Below are positions 25,958 to 33,353 of a DNA stretch of 64,000 nucleotides, piece by piece. The position numbers and the translations under genes are program-made. The notes beneath the pieces are model-generated. The model worked only from the letters and a program-made list of their open reading frames with translations. It searched no databases and was not told where the DNA came from. The DNA is taken from contig NZ_JPVZ01000011.1 in NCBI RefSeq assembly GCF_001662875.1, positions 1-64,000 on the forward strand. Direction: 5' to 3'. This DNA comes from Thalassospira tepidiphila MCCC 1A03514. Its GTDB lineage: Bacteria; Pseudomonadota; Alphaproteobacteria; Rhodospirillales; Thalassospiraceae. The first letter of the stretch is position 1. Every line of letters begins with the position of its first letter.

Positions 25958-26557
25958 TCACGCTGCACCGCCTTTCAGGGCTCTTTTCGCGGAACGCAAA
26001 GTTTCCTGCGCGCCCCAACGTTCGCGTTCTGGCAACGCCTCAAGCTTGAGCAGTTCGGTCCATCCGATCACTTGATCACGTAGCGCCACCCGCAGCTGTT
26101 CGATCTCGGCGGATTGGGTTTTCGCCGCGTTTTCCAGCATCGAAACCTCTTCGCGCAGTGTGTCGTTCTCATCGGCGCAGGCGGAATTGTGTTTCGAGTG
26201 GTCTTCAAGCTCCGCCTCGAATGCCAGGAACATCGTTTTGACATCGGAAACCAGATGTTGAAGCTCTGGCAAATCTGGCACGCCTTCAATCGGAGTGGTC
26301 CGTTTCCCGATCTTGATCATTCGTTCGCTCGAAGCGCGGACATCTGGGTTGCTCATCATCCAATCTTCAATTTTCGGTTCCCCGATCACAGCCAGCGCCG
26401 CTTGCGCCTGTTCGATAGTGAAGTGGTAAGCTGAATCCCCGAAGCCATCCCTGAAGGCTTTGGCGTCATCAAATGTCATCTCGTCTTCGCTGCAATCCCA
26501 AATCGCACGGGCCACATCTTCGATCAGCTTGTCGTCATGTTTCGTCGTGTCAGTCAT
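25958..26557 (-). CDS. Coiled-coil phage protein of unknown function
   Basis: A protein of 199 residues. The N-terminal half is helical and acidic (KLIEDVARAIWDCSEDEMT). The C-terminal half forms a probable coiled coil (about 100-165, with TLREEVSMLENAAKTQSAEI). AAGGAAA lies before the ATG. It is the first gene after the repeat array at 26719-26893. A link to replication is possible by position only. Confidence 0.62.
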   Translation of the reverse strand: MTDTTKHDDKLIEDVARAIWDCSEDEMTFDDAKAFRDGFGDSAYHFTIEQAQAALAVIGEPKIEDWMMSNPDVRASSERMIKIGKRTTPIEGVPDLPELQHLVSDVKTMFLAFEAELEDHSKHNSACADENDTLREEVSMLENAAKTQSAEIEQLRVALRDQVIGWTELLKLEALPERERWGAQETLRSAKRALKGGAA

Positions 26558-26919
26558 CCCAATTTCCTTTCTGTGTCCGATTGCGGTGCGTGGCCATGAG
26601 GCAAAAGACGGGGTTTCGATGGTGTCTTGCTGTGTGTCTGAGGATCGATCCCAACTCCACTTTCAAACCGGTGGCGGCTCCCGAAGAGCCACCGGGTATA
26701 GATAGAATATCTATAGGGACTTCCCGCCCGCAGACTGCCCGCAGCAATATCAATGACTTGCGACCCAACTTCCCGCACTTCCCGCAGACATCCCGCAAAG
26801 ACTTCCCGCACCTTCACTTTCCGCAACAAAATCAACAATTTGCTTGCGGGATGTCCGCACATTTCAGAAATCACTTCCCGCACACTTCCCGCAGATATTT
26901 TTGCGCCGAAATTGATCAT
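26554..26919 (-). CDS. Uncertain ORF carrying the iteron-like repeats
   Basis: A frame of 121 codons whose ATG overlaps the RepA-like stop (ATGA) and whose stop overlaps the next start (ATGA). This double coupling is what a real operon gene shows. Against it, the second half (SKPRLLPHGHAPQSDTERKL) is not protein-like, and the frame is dominated by a repeated 10-mer that occurs in two different codon phases. It may be a gene with the origin inside, as lambda O is, or just a frame through a non-coding origin. Confidence 0.35.
   Translation of the reverse strand: MINFGAKISAGSVREVISEMCGHPASKLLILLRKVKVREVFAGCLREVREVGSQVIDIAAGSLRAGSPYRYSIYTRWLFGSRHRFESGVGIDPQTHSKTPSKPRLLPHGHAPQSDTERKLG
26719..26893. 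repeat. Iteron-like array of the 10-mer ACTTCCCGCA, putative replication origin
   Basis: Six exact copies of ACTTCCCGC start at 26719, 26768, 26777, 26801, 26873 and 26884, almost all followed by A. One-mismatch copies lie at 26734, 26788 and 26816, and an inverted variant at 26846-26854. Centre spacings include 9, 11, 13 and 15 nt. AT-rich stretches lie within (26826-26842) and beside it (26895-26930). The array is directly downstream of the RepA-like helicase gene. Iterons beside an initiator or helicase gene are the usual mark of a phage or plasmid origin. Confidence 0.72.
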
Positions 26920-28109
26920 TTTTCCCTCCGGACAATCGCCTTGATCGGGTGCCGATCTGGACCGACAAGCGACCCGACAATGATCTCCTGATGGCTGAAA
27001 AGTTCTTCCATTGTCTTCTCGAAATTACGACGTGAAACGCCTCTGCCTTCCGGCATGCCGGCAAACATTTTCGGGGCGTATCTGGGGCTGTTTTTTGCAT
27101 CGCTTGGCGGGCGTCCCTGATGGAGCGCGACATCGAGGCAGTGTAGGAATGCTTCGCGGCGGAATGTGGTTTTGGCATCCTCGCTGATCTGGTCAAGCAA
27201 GCCGCCCTGGCGCTCTTCCTCGGCAACGACATACCCGTCCTCGTAGCGCAGACGCACGTCGTAGCCGCTGGGTCCGTAGTTGGACTTCACGACGCGCAAA
27301 AGGCGGCCGTCCGGGTCTTCCTCGGCTTCCTCGTCCTTGAGCCCGGTCATGTAAAGCATCTGGCGAGCGCGGTTGCGAAACGCGGTTGATCCTGATGTAC
27401 CCGTGCCGCTTTCAAGGCCGGATGCCGACGGATGCCAAAGCACAACGATTGCGCATTCGGCTTCCAGTGCCAGTTTTTGCAGACAGTCCATAAAGGCCGT
27501 TGCGTCTGTCCGGCTCAGTTCGTTGCCACCGAAAAAGTTGTACATGCTGTCAATGACAAGCAGGCCGATACCAAGATCAACAACGGCATTCGCCAGCAGG
27601 CAGAAAAACGGGCTTTCCTGCCATCCTTCATTATCGCGAAACAGGAACGGCGTTGCTGATCCGGTCTTGTCCCAGAGAATAAGCTGATCTTCATAATCAC
27701 CGTGCTGTGCGTCGTGGCGCATGTTAATCACGTCAAGGCGGCGGTGCAGCTCGTCGCGGTCATCCTCGGCGCTGAGATATGCCGCCCGACGCAACATCAC
27801 GTCCCGACCAAGCCATTTGCGACCAGAAGCGACCGCAGCAGCGAGCTGAAACATCACCGTCGATTTACCAATACCGCCATTGCCAGAGAACAGCGTCACG
27901 GCCTTGTCCGGTATCAGGTTATGAACAATCCAGTCACGCGGCTTTGGTTTGGTGCCCTGTAATGAGCTGGCATAAAACATGCCGTCGGTGCGCGCCCGTG
28001 CCTCAACGCTCTGGGCGACACGGCCCTGCGACATGCGCGGCCCATCGTTGGCGTGTTCTGTACGCTGTTGCCGCCTTGCTTCTTCAAGGGATACCGTCTT
28101 GTCGCTCAT
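26916..28109 (-). CDS. RepA-like replicative helicase, AAA/RecA-fold ATPase
   Basis: A RecA-fold ATPase of 397 residues in the AAA_25/RepA group (hexameric RSF1010 RepA and phage helicases). Walker A is GNGGIGKST (76-84). Walker B is GLLVIDS ending at D187. The region YLSAEDDRDELHRRL matches the family's motif after Walker A, and LWHPSASG fits the sensor region. The C-terminal ~110 residues look like a small helical DNA-binding domain. It probably unwinds phage DNA at replication start, next to the repeat array. Overlaps with neighbours on both sides show an operon. Confidence 0.85.
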   Translation of the reverse strand: MSDKTVSLEEARRQQRTEHANDGPRMSQGRVAQSVEARARTDGMFYASSLQGTKPKPRDWIVHNLIPDKAVTLFSGNGGIGKSTVMFQLAAAVASGRKWLGRDVMLRRAAYLSAEDDRDELHRRLDVINMRHDAQHGDYEDQLILWDKTGSATPFLFRDNEGWQESPFFCLLANAVVDLGIGLLVIDSMYNFFGGNELSRTDATAFMDCLQKLALEAECAIVVLWHPSASGLESGTGTSGSTAFRNRARQMLYMTGLKDEEAEEDPDGRLLRVVKSNYGPSGYDVRLRYEDGYVVAEEERQGGLLDQISEDAKTTFRREAFLHCLDVALHQGRPPSDAKNSPRYAPKMFAGMPEGRGVSRRNFEKTMEELFSHQEIIVGSLVGPDRHPIKAIVRREK

Positions 28110-28675
28110 GCCGCCCCCTGAACTTCGTTTTGTTGTATGTGGATTTCCGGTGCGCGGGCCGCCTTAAACAGCCGGTCGATCTGCTCGGCTATTTCCAATG
28201 TGTCGCAAATGATCTGCGACGGGCCTGTCAGGGCAAACGCGCTGATTTCGTCCCAATCCACGATCACGCATCCCATCTGCTTTCCGACCAGATACCGGAT
28301 CGGATCGGAAAAGACGTGCAGCGGAATGTCAAAGTGCCGGGCATAGTCCGGCGCATCCGGATTGATCATTGAGCACGGCGTGTCGTCGCGGCGAAACATG
28401 CGACCCGGTTGCCGTGGGCCGCAGGCGATCAAATTACCCCGCTCAAACGACAGGATTCCTCCACTGCCCAAAACAGGGATTTCAGGCACGACAATCACGC
28501 CGACGCCGTTCGGGTCCGGTTCCCATGTTCCGTTGTCATGTAGCTTGGCCTTTGTGGTGCCGTACCGTGCCATGCGGCCATACAGCCACGCGGGATCGAC
28601 ACCCTCGCCGATCAGCCAGCCATCTTGTGCTGCTGTTGTGTTTATGGCTGCTCTGGCGAACTCAGACAGGGGCAT
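28106..28675 (-). CDS. Phage protein of unknown function, replication module
   Basis: A protein of 189 residues starting MPLSEFARAAINTTAAQDGW (GGGG upstream). The beta-rich middle contains GVIVVPEIPVLGSGG and a basic patch (GPRQPGRMFRRDD). The stop overlaps the helicase start (ATGA), so the two are translationally coupled. A primase- or loader-type partner for the helicase is conceivable, but no catalytic motif is visible. Confidence 0.6.
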   Translation of the reverse strand: MPLSEFARAAINTTAAQDGWLIGEGVDPAWLYGRMARYGTTKAKLHDNGTWEPDPNGVGVIVVPEIPVLGSGGILSFERGNLIACGPRQPGRMFRRDDTPCSMINPDAPDYARHFDIPLHVFSDPIRYLVGKQMGCVIVDWDEISAFALTGPSQIICDTLEIAEQIDRLFKAARAPEIHIQQNEVQGAA

Positions 28676-28877
28676 TGATATCCCCCTCAATCTTGGTATC
28701 CGCGACACGCGAAAGCGCGACAAGTTCATGTGCCAGTCTGGTATCGATGGTGGATGCTTCCGACGCCATGATCCGCAGTACTTCCGCCACGTCATGGGGC
28801 GTCCATGTTTTCTTTTTCAGAAAAGGCAGGATCGCGGAATTGGGAAAGTTCGACTGGATGAAATCAAGTGTGCTCAT
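28662..28877 (-). CDS. Small phage protein of unknown function
   Basis: A protein of 71 residues, helical, starting MSTLDFIQSNFPNSAILPFL. The ATG at 28877 overlaps the methyltransferase stop (ATGA), and its end overlaps the next gene by 14 nt. The pattern of a short N-terminal hydrophobic part and a charged helical end is unassigned. Confidence 0.6.
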   Translation of the reverse strand: MSTLDFIQSNFPNSAILPFLKKKTWTPHDVAEVLRIMASEASTIDTRLAHELVALSRVADTKIEGDINAPV

Positions 28878-29428
28878 TCCGCCGCCTCCGCGTCGAACTT
28901 GCCGACCTCGTTGCCCCACGCATCCCAGCCCGGTCTTGTCTGGCGCGCGAAAAGCTCCAGATACGGGCCGTCAAACAGACCTTCGATCAGGTCATAGGTG
29001 CAGTCAGGCTTGCGACTGTGTTCACGTACCTGCGCCTCGATGAGGTTGCGTGTGGATCGGTTGTTGATAGATGGCTTGCCGCGTGTGCCGACAAGAAAAA
29101 GCTCGGTAGCGCTACGGAACACATATCCGGTGCCAAACGCGGTTTTGCCGTGCTTGGTTTTCTTGTGCCACGCACCGCCGGACTTGTAGGTAAAGCCCCA
29201 CGCCTTCATAAGATCGATCGCTTCTGGCAACATGGGGAATGTCGCCCACATAAAGCAAACCGAGTCATTGTCCGCCGCAAATTCGACCGGGATGCGCTTG
29301 ATCTCATCAAGGCTCTCGCAGCCGTAATGCGCCTGGGGTGACTTTTCCAATCCCTTGTCGGAATAGGTTTTGAACTGCCAAGGCGGATCGGCATAAATCA
29401 CGCCGTATTTGAGGGATGGGAACTGCAT
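28874..29428 (-). CDS. MT-A70 family adenine-N6 DNA methyltransferase
   Basis: An enzyme of 184 residues that methylates adenine at N6 with S-adenosylmethionine. The catalytic DPPW motif is at 14-17. FMWATFPMLPEAIDLMKAWG and GGAWHKKTKHGKTAFGTGYV are further family blocks, with the REHSRKPDCTYDLIE ending typical of phage MT-A70 proteins. TGATG overlap with the upstream regulator gene sets the start at 29428. It likely protects phage DNA against restriction or marks replication (inference). No cognate endonuclease is adjacent. Confidence 0.88.
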   Translation of the reverse strand: MQFPSLKYGVIYADPPWQFKTYSDKGLEKSPQAHYGCESLDEIKRIPVEFAADNDSVCFMWATFPMLPEAIDLMKAWGFTYKSGGAWHKKTKHGKTAFGTGYVFRSATELFLVGTRGKPSINNRSTRNLIEAQVREHSRKPDCTYDLIEGLFDGPYLELFARQTRPGWDAWGNEVGKFDAEAAE

Positions 29429-29922
29429 CACTGCGGCAACTCCATTCCTGAGCGTTGCAGGTAATAGCCGCGCCGCCAGATTGTGCAGATATCAATCTCT
29501 GACCCTACCTGACGCAACTTCTTGCGAAGCGCTGAAACGGTGACTTGAAGAACGCTTGCCCAATGATCCGGCATGTCATCCGGATCCGGCCAAAGCACTT
29601 CCGCGATTTCGATATCTGAGCGGATGCCGGCATTCGGGTGATTGGCCAGCACGACAAACAGGCGCAACTCTGTTTGTCTCAGCGCAACGGCACCGTCTCT
29701 GGCGGCCAGAACGGCGCTGTCACAGCCCTTCGGGAAAATAATCCGTGTCGTCGGAAACTTCCGTTGCGCTGCCTTTTTAAGCTCCGCCTCCATCGGAAGC
29801 ACGGCCCCGGACGGCGTGCCGCGACGTGGATTAAGCAAGCTTGGCGCTTTACGAAGCGATGCGTTACGCGGCGTATCCGGCCTGACAGACCAGTCGCGTT
29901 GTCCTGTGCTGATCTGGTTCAT
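29428..29922 (-). CDS. Phage regulator with OmpR/PhoB-type winged helix, no receiver domain
   Basis: A protein of 164 residues. The first ~70 are basic and unstructured. The C-terminal part (about 80-160) matches the transcriptional-response-regulator output domain: LRQTELRLFVVLANHPNAG, then EIAEVLWPD, a recognition helix near VLQVTVSALRKKLRQVG, and the wing end WRRGYYLQ. There is no phosphorylatable receiver domain. It may regulate early or middle phage genes. It is coupled to both neighbours. Confidence 0.75.
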   Translation of the reverse strand: MNQISTGQRDWSVRPDTPRNASLRKAPSLLNPRRGTPSGAVLPMEAELKKAAQRKFPTTRIIFPKGCDSAVLAARDGAVALRQTELRLFVVLANHPNAGIRSDIEIAEVLWPDPDDMPDHWASVLQVTVSALRKKLRQVGSEIDICTIWRRGYYLQRSGMELPQ

Positions 29923-30497
29923 TGCGGATGCTCCAGCTTCGCTTCCTTCATGAGATAAAGGCCGCTGACCGGAGTGCGCCCGATGAAGCACTCGCCGGAA
30001 TGGATGTCGTAGCGCGCCCCTGGCACAAGCTCTGCGGCCTTGGCGAACAGGTTGTGTTCGACCTGCATGTCACACTGCGTCTGGCTTACCGATTTCTCCG
30101 ATCCGGAATCATCGATATGGATCCGGCGGGAATTGAGATATCGCACCACAGACGACCCGAGCAGGCCGTAGCGCTTGCCCAGCGTTTCACGGATTTTCAG
30201 CGGCGAAACGCTGGCGGCCATCATTTCCTTGGCATCGCTGGCCATCGCGTCACGCTTTTCCTGCGACAGAAACAGCGCGCCCTTTGCCCCGTTCGGAACA
30301 ACAGTTACATCAATGTCGTATTTCTTGAGACGCACCGAGACCTGACGTTCAGTGAGGTTGAACTTCGCGGCGCATTCCTTGCGGACGCTGTCACGCGACC
30401 CGCCATTGTCGAGAAGCGTCTTGGCAAACGCCGTCATCTTCTCCATCACCGCCGGGTTAATACATCTGCTGTTTTTGTGAGCCGATAGAACAACCAT
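29919..30497 (-). CDS. Phage protein, probable DNA-binding, unknown role
   Basis: A protein of 192 residues. The N-terminal half contains a helical stretch that resembles a homeodomain-like HTH repeat (SVRKECAAKFNLTERQVSV, then IRETLGKRYGLLGSSVVRYL). Two such tri-helical units could bind DNA. The start at 30497 overlaps the upstream stop (ATGA). The C terminus is short and basic. It may be a regulator or an origin-binding protein. Confidence 0.6.
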   Translation of the reverse strand: MVVLSAHKNSRCINPAVMEKMTAFAKTLLDNGGSRDSVRKECAAKFNLTERQVSVRLKKYDIDVTVVPNGAKGALFLSQEKRDAMASDAKEMMAASVSPLKIRETLGKRYGLLGSSVVRYLNSRRIHIDDSGSEKSVSQTQCDMQVEHNLFAKAAELVPGARYDIHSGECFIGRTPVSGLYLMKEAKLEHPQ

Positions 30498-30709
30498 CAC
30501 CCACCCCGCTTCGAATTGACGTAATCGGGATCGGCCTTGCCGACGCGGCCCGCTGCAACTTCGCATTTCAGCGCTGCCAAGGTGATGTTGCGCATCTTTG
30601 CCCGTTCATCGGCGATCTTTTGCGTGTCACCGCTGATTTCTGCCTGACGCACCCATTCACCTTGCAAGGCGCGCTCAAGTTCAATTTCTTCGAAGGGTTC
30701 CAAGGTCAT
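30497..30709 (-). CDS. Small phage protein of unknown function
   Basis: A protein of 70 residues, charged and helical (MTLEPFEEIELERALQGEWV, KIADERAKMRNITLAALKCE). The ATG at 30709 overlaps the stop of rusA, and its stop overlaps the next start, so it is coupled on both sides. Function unknown. Confidence 0.6.
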   Translation of the reverse strand: MTLEPFEEIELERALQGEWVRQAEISGDTQKIADERAKMRNITLAALKCEVAAGRVGKADPDYVNSKRGG

Positions 30710-31077
30710 CAAACCAGTCCTTTCACCAAAGGGCGCAGCACGATTTCAAAACGGGGGTTGTTTCGGTCGATGTCGTGATAGACGTGCTTCTCGCGCACTT
30801 GCCGATCATTCCGGTAAATCAGGCCCTGCAGGGCATCCAGAATGATGCTTTCATCAAGGTCAGGGCGTTCGCTGGCGTAATAGATGCGAATGAACGCCAC
30901 GAGCTTCTCAGTCATCAGCCGGGGCAACTGGTGAACCTGCTGCTTGACGGATGCCTCAAAGGCTCGCGCCTTGTCGGATTTGATCGAGGCCGGCCGATTG
31001 CCGAATTTGACAATCTTGCGGCTGTTGGCTTTTGATGCCGGTTCGCCATAGACAACCAGCCGGACCTCGTTTGTCAT
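30709..31077 (-). CDS. rusA: RusA family Holliday junction resolvase
   Basis: This endonuclease of 122 residues cuts four-way junctions during phage recombination or replication. Catalytic acids are visible: RPDLDES gives D73 and D75, and RNDRQV gives D91. This is the same spacing as D70, D72 and D91 of E. coli RusA. The N-terminal GEPASKANSR is the usual start of the family. It starts 2 nt after the upstream gene and works in the same phage as the RecE/RecT-like pair of the rightward arm. Confidence 0.9.
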   Translation of the reverse strand: MTNEVRLVVYGEPASKANSRKIVKFGNRPASIKSDKARAFEASVKQQVHQLPRLMTEKLVAFIRIYYASERPDLDESIILDALQGLIYRNDRQVREKHVYHDIDRNNPRFEIVLRPLVKGLV

Positions 31078-31079
31078 GA

Positions 31080-31568
31080 TCAGGCCGCCTCGTTTTCTTC
31101 AGGAAACTCTGGCTGCTCGTCGCCAAGATCAGGCTGGCCATCGCCGATCATGTCCGGCTGGTCCGGTTCGGGCTGCGGCATATCGCCGCCGGTGTACTGG
31201 TTCTTTGAGCCGGCAACCACGATCAGAACGGGAAGGCCTTGCGCGTCATAAAGCGCGTGTCGGTCCTCGGCGTGCTGGGACATGGTCACAACACCTTTGA
31301 TGCCGTCTTTAATCGTCACCTGATCGAGTTTTGCTTCGATCACGGTGCGGCCCTGACGGGCGATGGCGCGAATGGCCTGCCCGATCAGGTTTTCGGTATG
31401 TTCCGACAGACGGGCGATGAATTCTTTCTGCTCGTCTTCGCTCATTTCCTGCCAGGTCTTGGGCGCATTGCGAAACCAGTCACAGACGGCCCGGCTGTAA
31501 TCACCTTTCAGGGTTTCAACGACGGCGCCGACTTCGTTCTCCGGCACTTCTTCATGTGTTTCAGACAT
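31080..31568 (-). CDS. Phage protein of unknown function with acidic tail
   Basis: A protein of 162 residues. The N-terminal helix-rich part (YSRAVCDWFRNAPKTWQEMS) leads to a small beta domain (VTMSQHAEDRHALYDAQGLP then VLIVVAG). The last ~40 residues are Pro/Asp/Gln/Glu-rich and disordered. GAGGAG lies 7 nt before the ATG. It heads the early operon that includes RusA. The acidic tail could mimic DNA or bind a basic partner (speculation). Confidence 0.62.
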   Translation of the reverse strand: MSETHEEVPENEVGAVVETLKGDYSRAVCDWFRNAPKTWQEMSEDEQKEFIARLSEHTENLIGQAIRAIARQGRTVIEAKLDQVTIKDGIKGVVTMSQHAEDRHALYDAQGLPVLIVVAGSKNQYTGGDMPQPEPDQPDMIGDGQPDLGDEQPEFPEENEAA

Positions 31569-31983
31569 TCTCTTTGCTCCTCAATGAAAGTTCTTTGCTC
31601 GTTTTCCCGCCAAACTCGGCGGTTGTGGTGCGGCCTTGGCGGAAAGAGCTTTCGCAACTTCATCCAACGGGACTTTGTGGATTGCCCGCCTATGCGCCGC
31701 TATTCAGGTTTCGCAACGCAATCGGTCCTGATGCCGCCGCACCGGTGAGACCATCTATTTTCGCCACTGTTGGGCTATCCCCGCGACGGGCCGCTGTGTC
31801 GCGCCAGCAGGAAGATGGTCTCGCCGCTACGTCGGCACCCCAAAGGCCGGACCCAATCTTCAAATCGGGTACCGGCTTGATGGGTTTCTGCCGTTTCACC
31901 AGACCGGCACCATGGGCCAGCGGTGAAGGCGGGTTGCGTCTTTCGGAGGGTCAGAACCGTGCATTGCTGCCTCCTGTTGGTGG
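31569..31983. other. 415-nt stretch without a convincing gene
   Basis: Minus-strand frames at 31690-31899 and 31775-32029 and a plus-strand frame at 31556-31987 exist, but none has a good ribosome site. A perfect 10-bp inverted repeat GAGACCATCT (31747-31756) / AGATGGTCTC (31813-31822) with 56 nt between is the only clear structure. It could hold the promoter of the replication operon. Confidence 0.4.
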
Positions 31984-32280
31984 TTAGATTGCGACGATGT
32001 GCTTGCGGTCGAGCTTTGCTTTTGCCCATTCAGGCTGTTGGGTTCCCGGCCACCCGAAGACATTCGAACCGAGGCCCATTGCCTTCATGCTTGCGCGGTT
32101 CTTTTCACGCTCACGCGCCCGGTATTCGCGCCACTTCGAAGGCTTCAATGCTTGGCGGCGGAAGTCACGCGCAGCCGGTTCTGTGGCGGTTAAATGAAAA
32201 GGAAGATCGATCGACGTAGCTTCCACTAAACGCATCGCCACCTCGGCAATCGACGGTCCAAAAATGGGACGGTTAAACAT
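31984..32280 (-). CDS. Phage protein of unknown function
   Basis: A protein of 98 residues, strongly basic in the middle (ALKPSKWREYRAREREKNRA). The ATG at 32280 overlaps the stop of the CII-like gene (ATGA). The pattern suggests nucleic-acid binding, but no fold is recognised. Confidence 0.55.
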   Translation of the reverse strand: MFNRPIFGPSIAEVAMRLVEATSIDLPFHLTATEPAARDFRRQALKPSKWREYRAREREKNRASMKAMGLGSNVFGWPGTQQPEWAKAKLDRKHIVAI

Positions 32281-32783
32281 CAGCTTGCTTCCTTCTTGTT
32301 GAGACTGTGAACGTTACAGGACCGTTCGCCTTCAAGGGCATGAATGACCCGTTGAACTTCGGCGATCAGCTCGGCACCGGCGGAAATAATCGCTTCGCAC
32401 TCCGCCGGGGTGCGGATATGTCCAGACGGACCTTTCGGGCACCTGCTGGCGCGGATGGTCTCGGCAAGCATCTGACAGCCGTTCAAGGTGCTGACGATTG
32501 TGTCCACGTCATCAATGGCGGGTGCTGCGGTGCCGGAACCGGCGCGCACCATGGCGCCAAAGGCCTCGCTGAAATGCTCGGCATTGCCGGTTTCAATCAG
32601 CTTGGCCGCCAGCTTCGCCGCATCGGAAAAACTGATGTTGTGGCTTGAAAGGTCCGGGTCGGAACACTGGCGATACAGCGACGTGCTTTTGCCCGTGGCA
32701 TCAAAAATATCGGCATCTGACAAATGCCCGATGGCAAGATGGATGGCCTTGTGTTCCGTGGCTGCTTTGCGTTGCTTGGTCAT
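32280..32783 (-). CDS. CII-like phage regulatory protein
   Basis: A protein of 167 residues. The N-terminal part (HKAIHLAIGHLSDADIFDAT, then GKSTSLYRQCSDP and ISFSDAAKLAAKLIETG) resembles the DNA-binding region of the CII-type regulatory family in alphaproteobacterial prophages. There the GKS.SLY..C segment is the recognition helix. It is the first gene after the cro-like gene, separated by a hairpin-rich leader (32786-33015). This is the same position as lambda cII. It could activate the repressor or integrase promoter (inference). Confidence 0.65.
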   Translation of the reverse strand: MTKQRKAATEHKAIHLAIGHLSDADIFDATGKSTSLYRQCSDPDLSSHNISFSDAAKLAAKLIETGNAEHFSEAFGAMVRAGSGTAAPAIDDVDTIVSTLNGCQMLAETIRASRCPKGPSGHIRTPAECEAIISAGAELIAEVQRVIHALEGERSCNVHSLNKKEAS

Positions 32784-32882
32784 CTGTGAGAATTCCTGTC
32801 TTCGATTTCACAGGACCGCGACACGGCCCTTGGTTAATCTCTGTCTTGTCCGGTTTGCTCCCCGGACCTGCTCCGCGAAAAG

Positions 32883-32924
32883 GGCCGGGACTGCGACGTT
32901 TTGGGAAGTGAAACAGTCCCGGCC
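32883..32924 (-). terminator. Terminator-like hairpin between cro-like and CII-like genes
   Basis: A perfect 11-bp inverted repeat GGCCGGGACTG (32883-32893) / CAGTCCCGGCC (32914-32924) is followed on the minus strand by CTTTTCGC. Further hairpins lie upstream in the transcript (CACGTCT / AGACGTG at 32941-32957 and CCCGGCG / CGCCGGG at 32986-33009). The position equals lambda tR1. No gene fits in the 232-nt gap. Confidence 0.6.
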
Positions 32925-33015
32925 TAGTTAATCAGGGAGGCACGTCTGGGAGACGTGTTGCCAGATAACCGACTGGCGGCGGATGCCCGGCGGGATAATC
33001 AGCGCCGGGAATTCG

Positions 33016-33249
33016 TTAGGCGGCGTTATTCTCCGCAGTGATTTCTTTGAAGAAGTCGTCGATTGGCACTTGGCCGTCGACCGCCTCGCTGATCTGACGG
33101 GCAATGTGATACGGGATGCTTTTCGATGAATTCAGGTGATATGAAATCTTCTGCTGTCCGACCTGAGAACGGCGAGACAGCTCCACCTGCGTTCCGCACA
33201 GGTCAATTGCCTTTTGCAGTGCCGTCTGATGGGGAGGCGTCTGGTCCAT
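33016..33249 (-). CDS. Cro-like repressor (YdaS/Cro-type helix-turn-helix)
   Basis: A protein of 77 residues: LQKAIDLCGTQVELSRRSQV is the first part of the HTH, and VGQQKISYHLNSSKSIPYHI the recognition helix and beyond. It is transcribed leftward from a promoter at 33276-33304 that overlaps operator repeats, divergent from the repressor gene. This arrangement defines it as the Cro counterpart that favours lytic growth. AAGGAG lies upstream of the ATG. Confidence 0.82.
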   Translation of the reverse strand: MDQTPPHQTALQKAIDLCGTQVELSRRSQVGQQKISYHLNSSKSIPYHIARQISEAVDGQVPIDDFFKEITAENNAA

Positions 33250-33271
33250 CTACAAATCTCCTTGTTGATAA

Positions 33272-33318
33272 TTGCAAATTACAAATTTCAGATTTGCAAG
33301 TCAACAAAAAAATTTGTA
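33272..33318 (-). promoter_or_regulatory. Leftward early promoter and repressor operators
   Basis: On the minus strand TTGACT (33304-33299), a 17-nt spacer and TAATTT (33281-33276) form a promoter reading into the cro-like gene. A perfect inverted repeat TTGCAAAT (33272-33279) / ATTTGCAA (33292-33299) covers it. An upstream segment (33318-33300 on the minus strand) is 18/19 identical to 34514-34532 at the rightward promoter, marking shared operators. Confidence 0.75.
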
Positions 33319-33353
33319 GAGCGCGACAAAGTTCCATATGCGATACAAACGGA

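Noticed and set aside
26550-26798. Alternative minus-strand frame of 82 codons through the iteron array
   Set aside because: It competes with the better coupled frame 26554-26919, has no ribosome site, and its repeats (CGKCGK) are a by-product of the DNA repeat.
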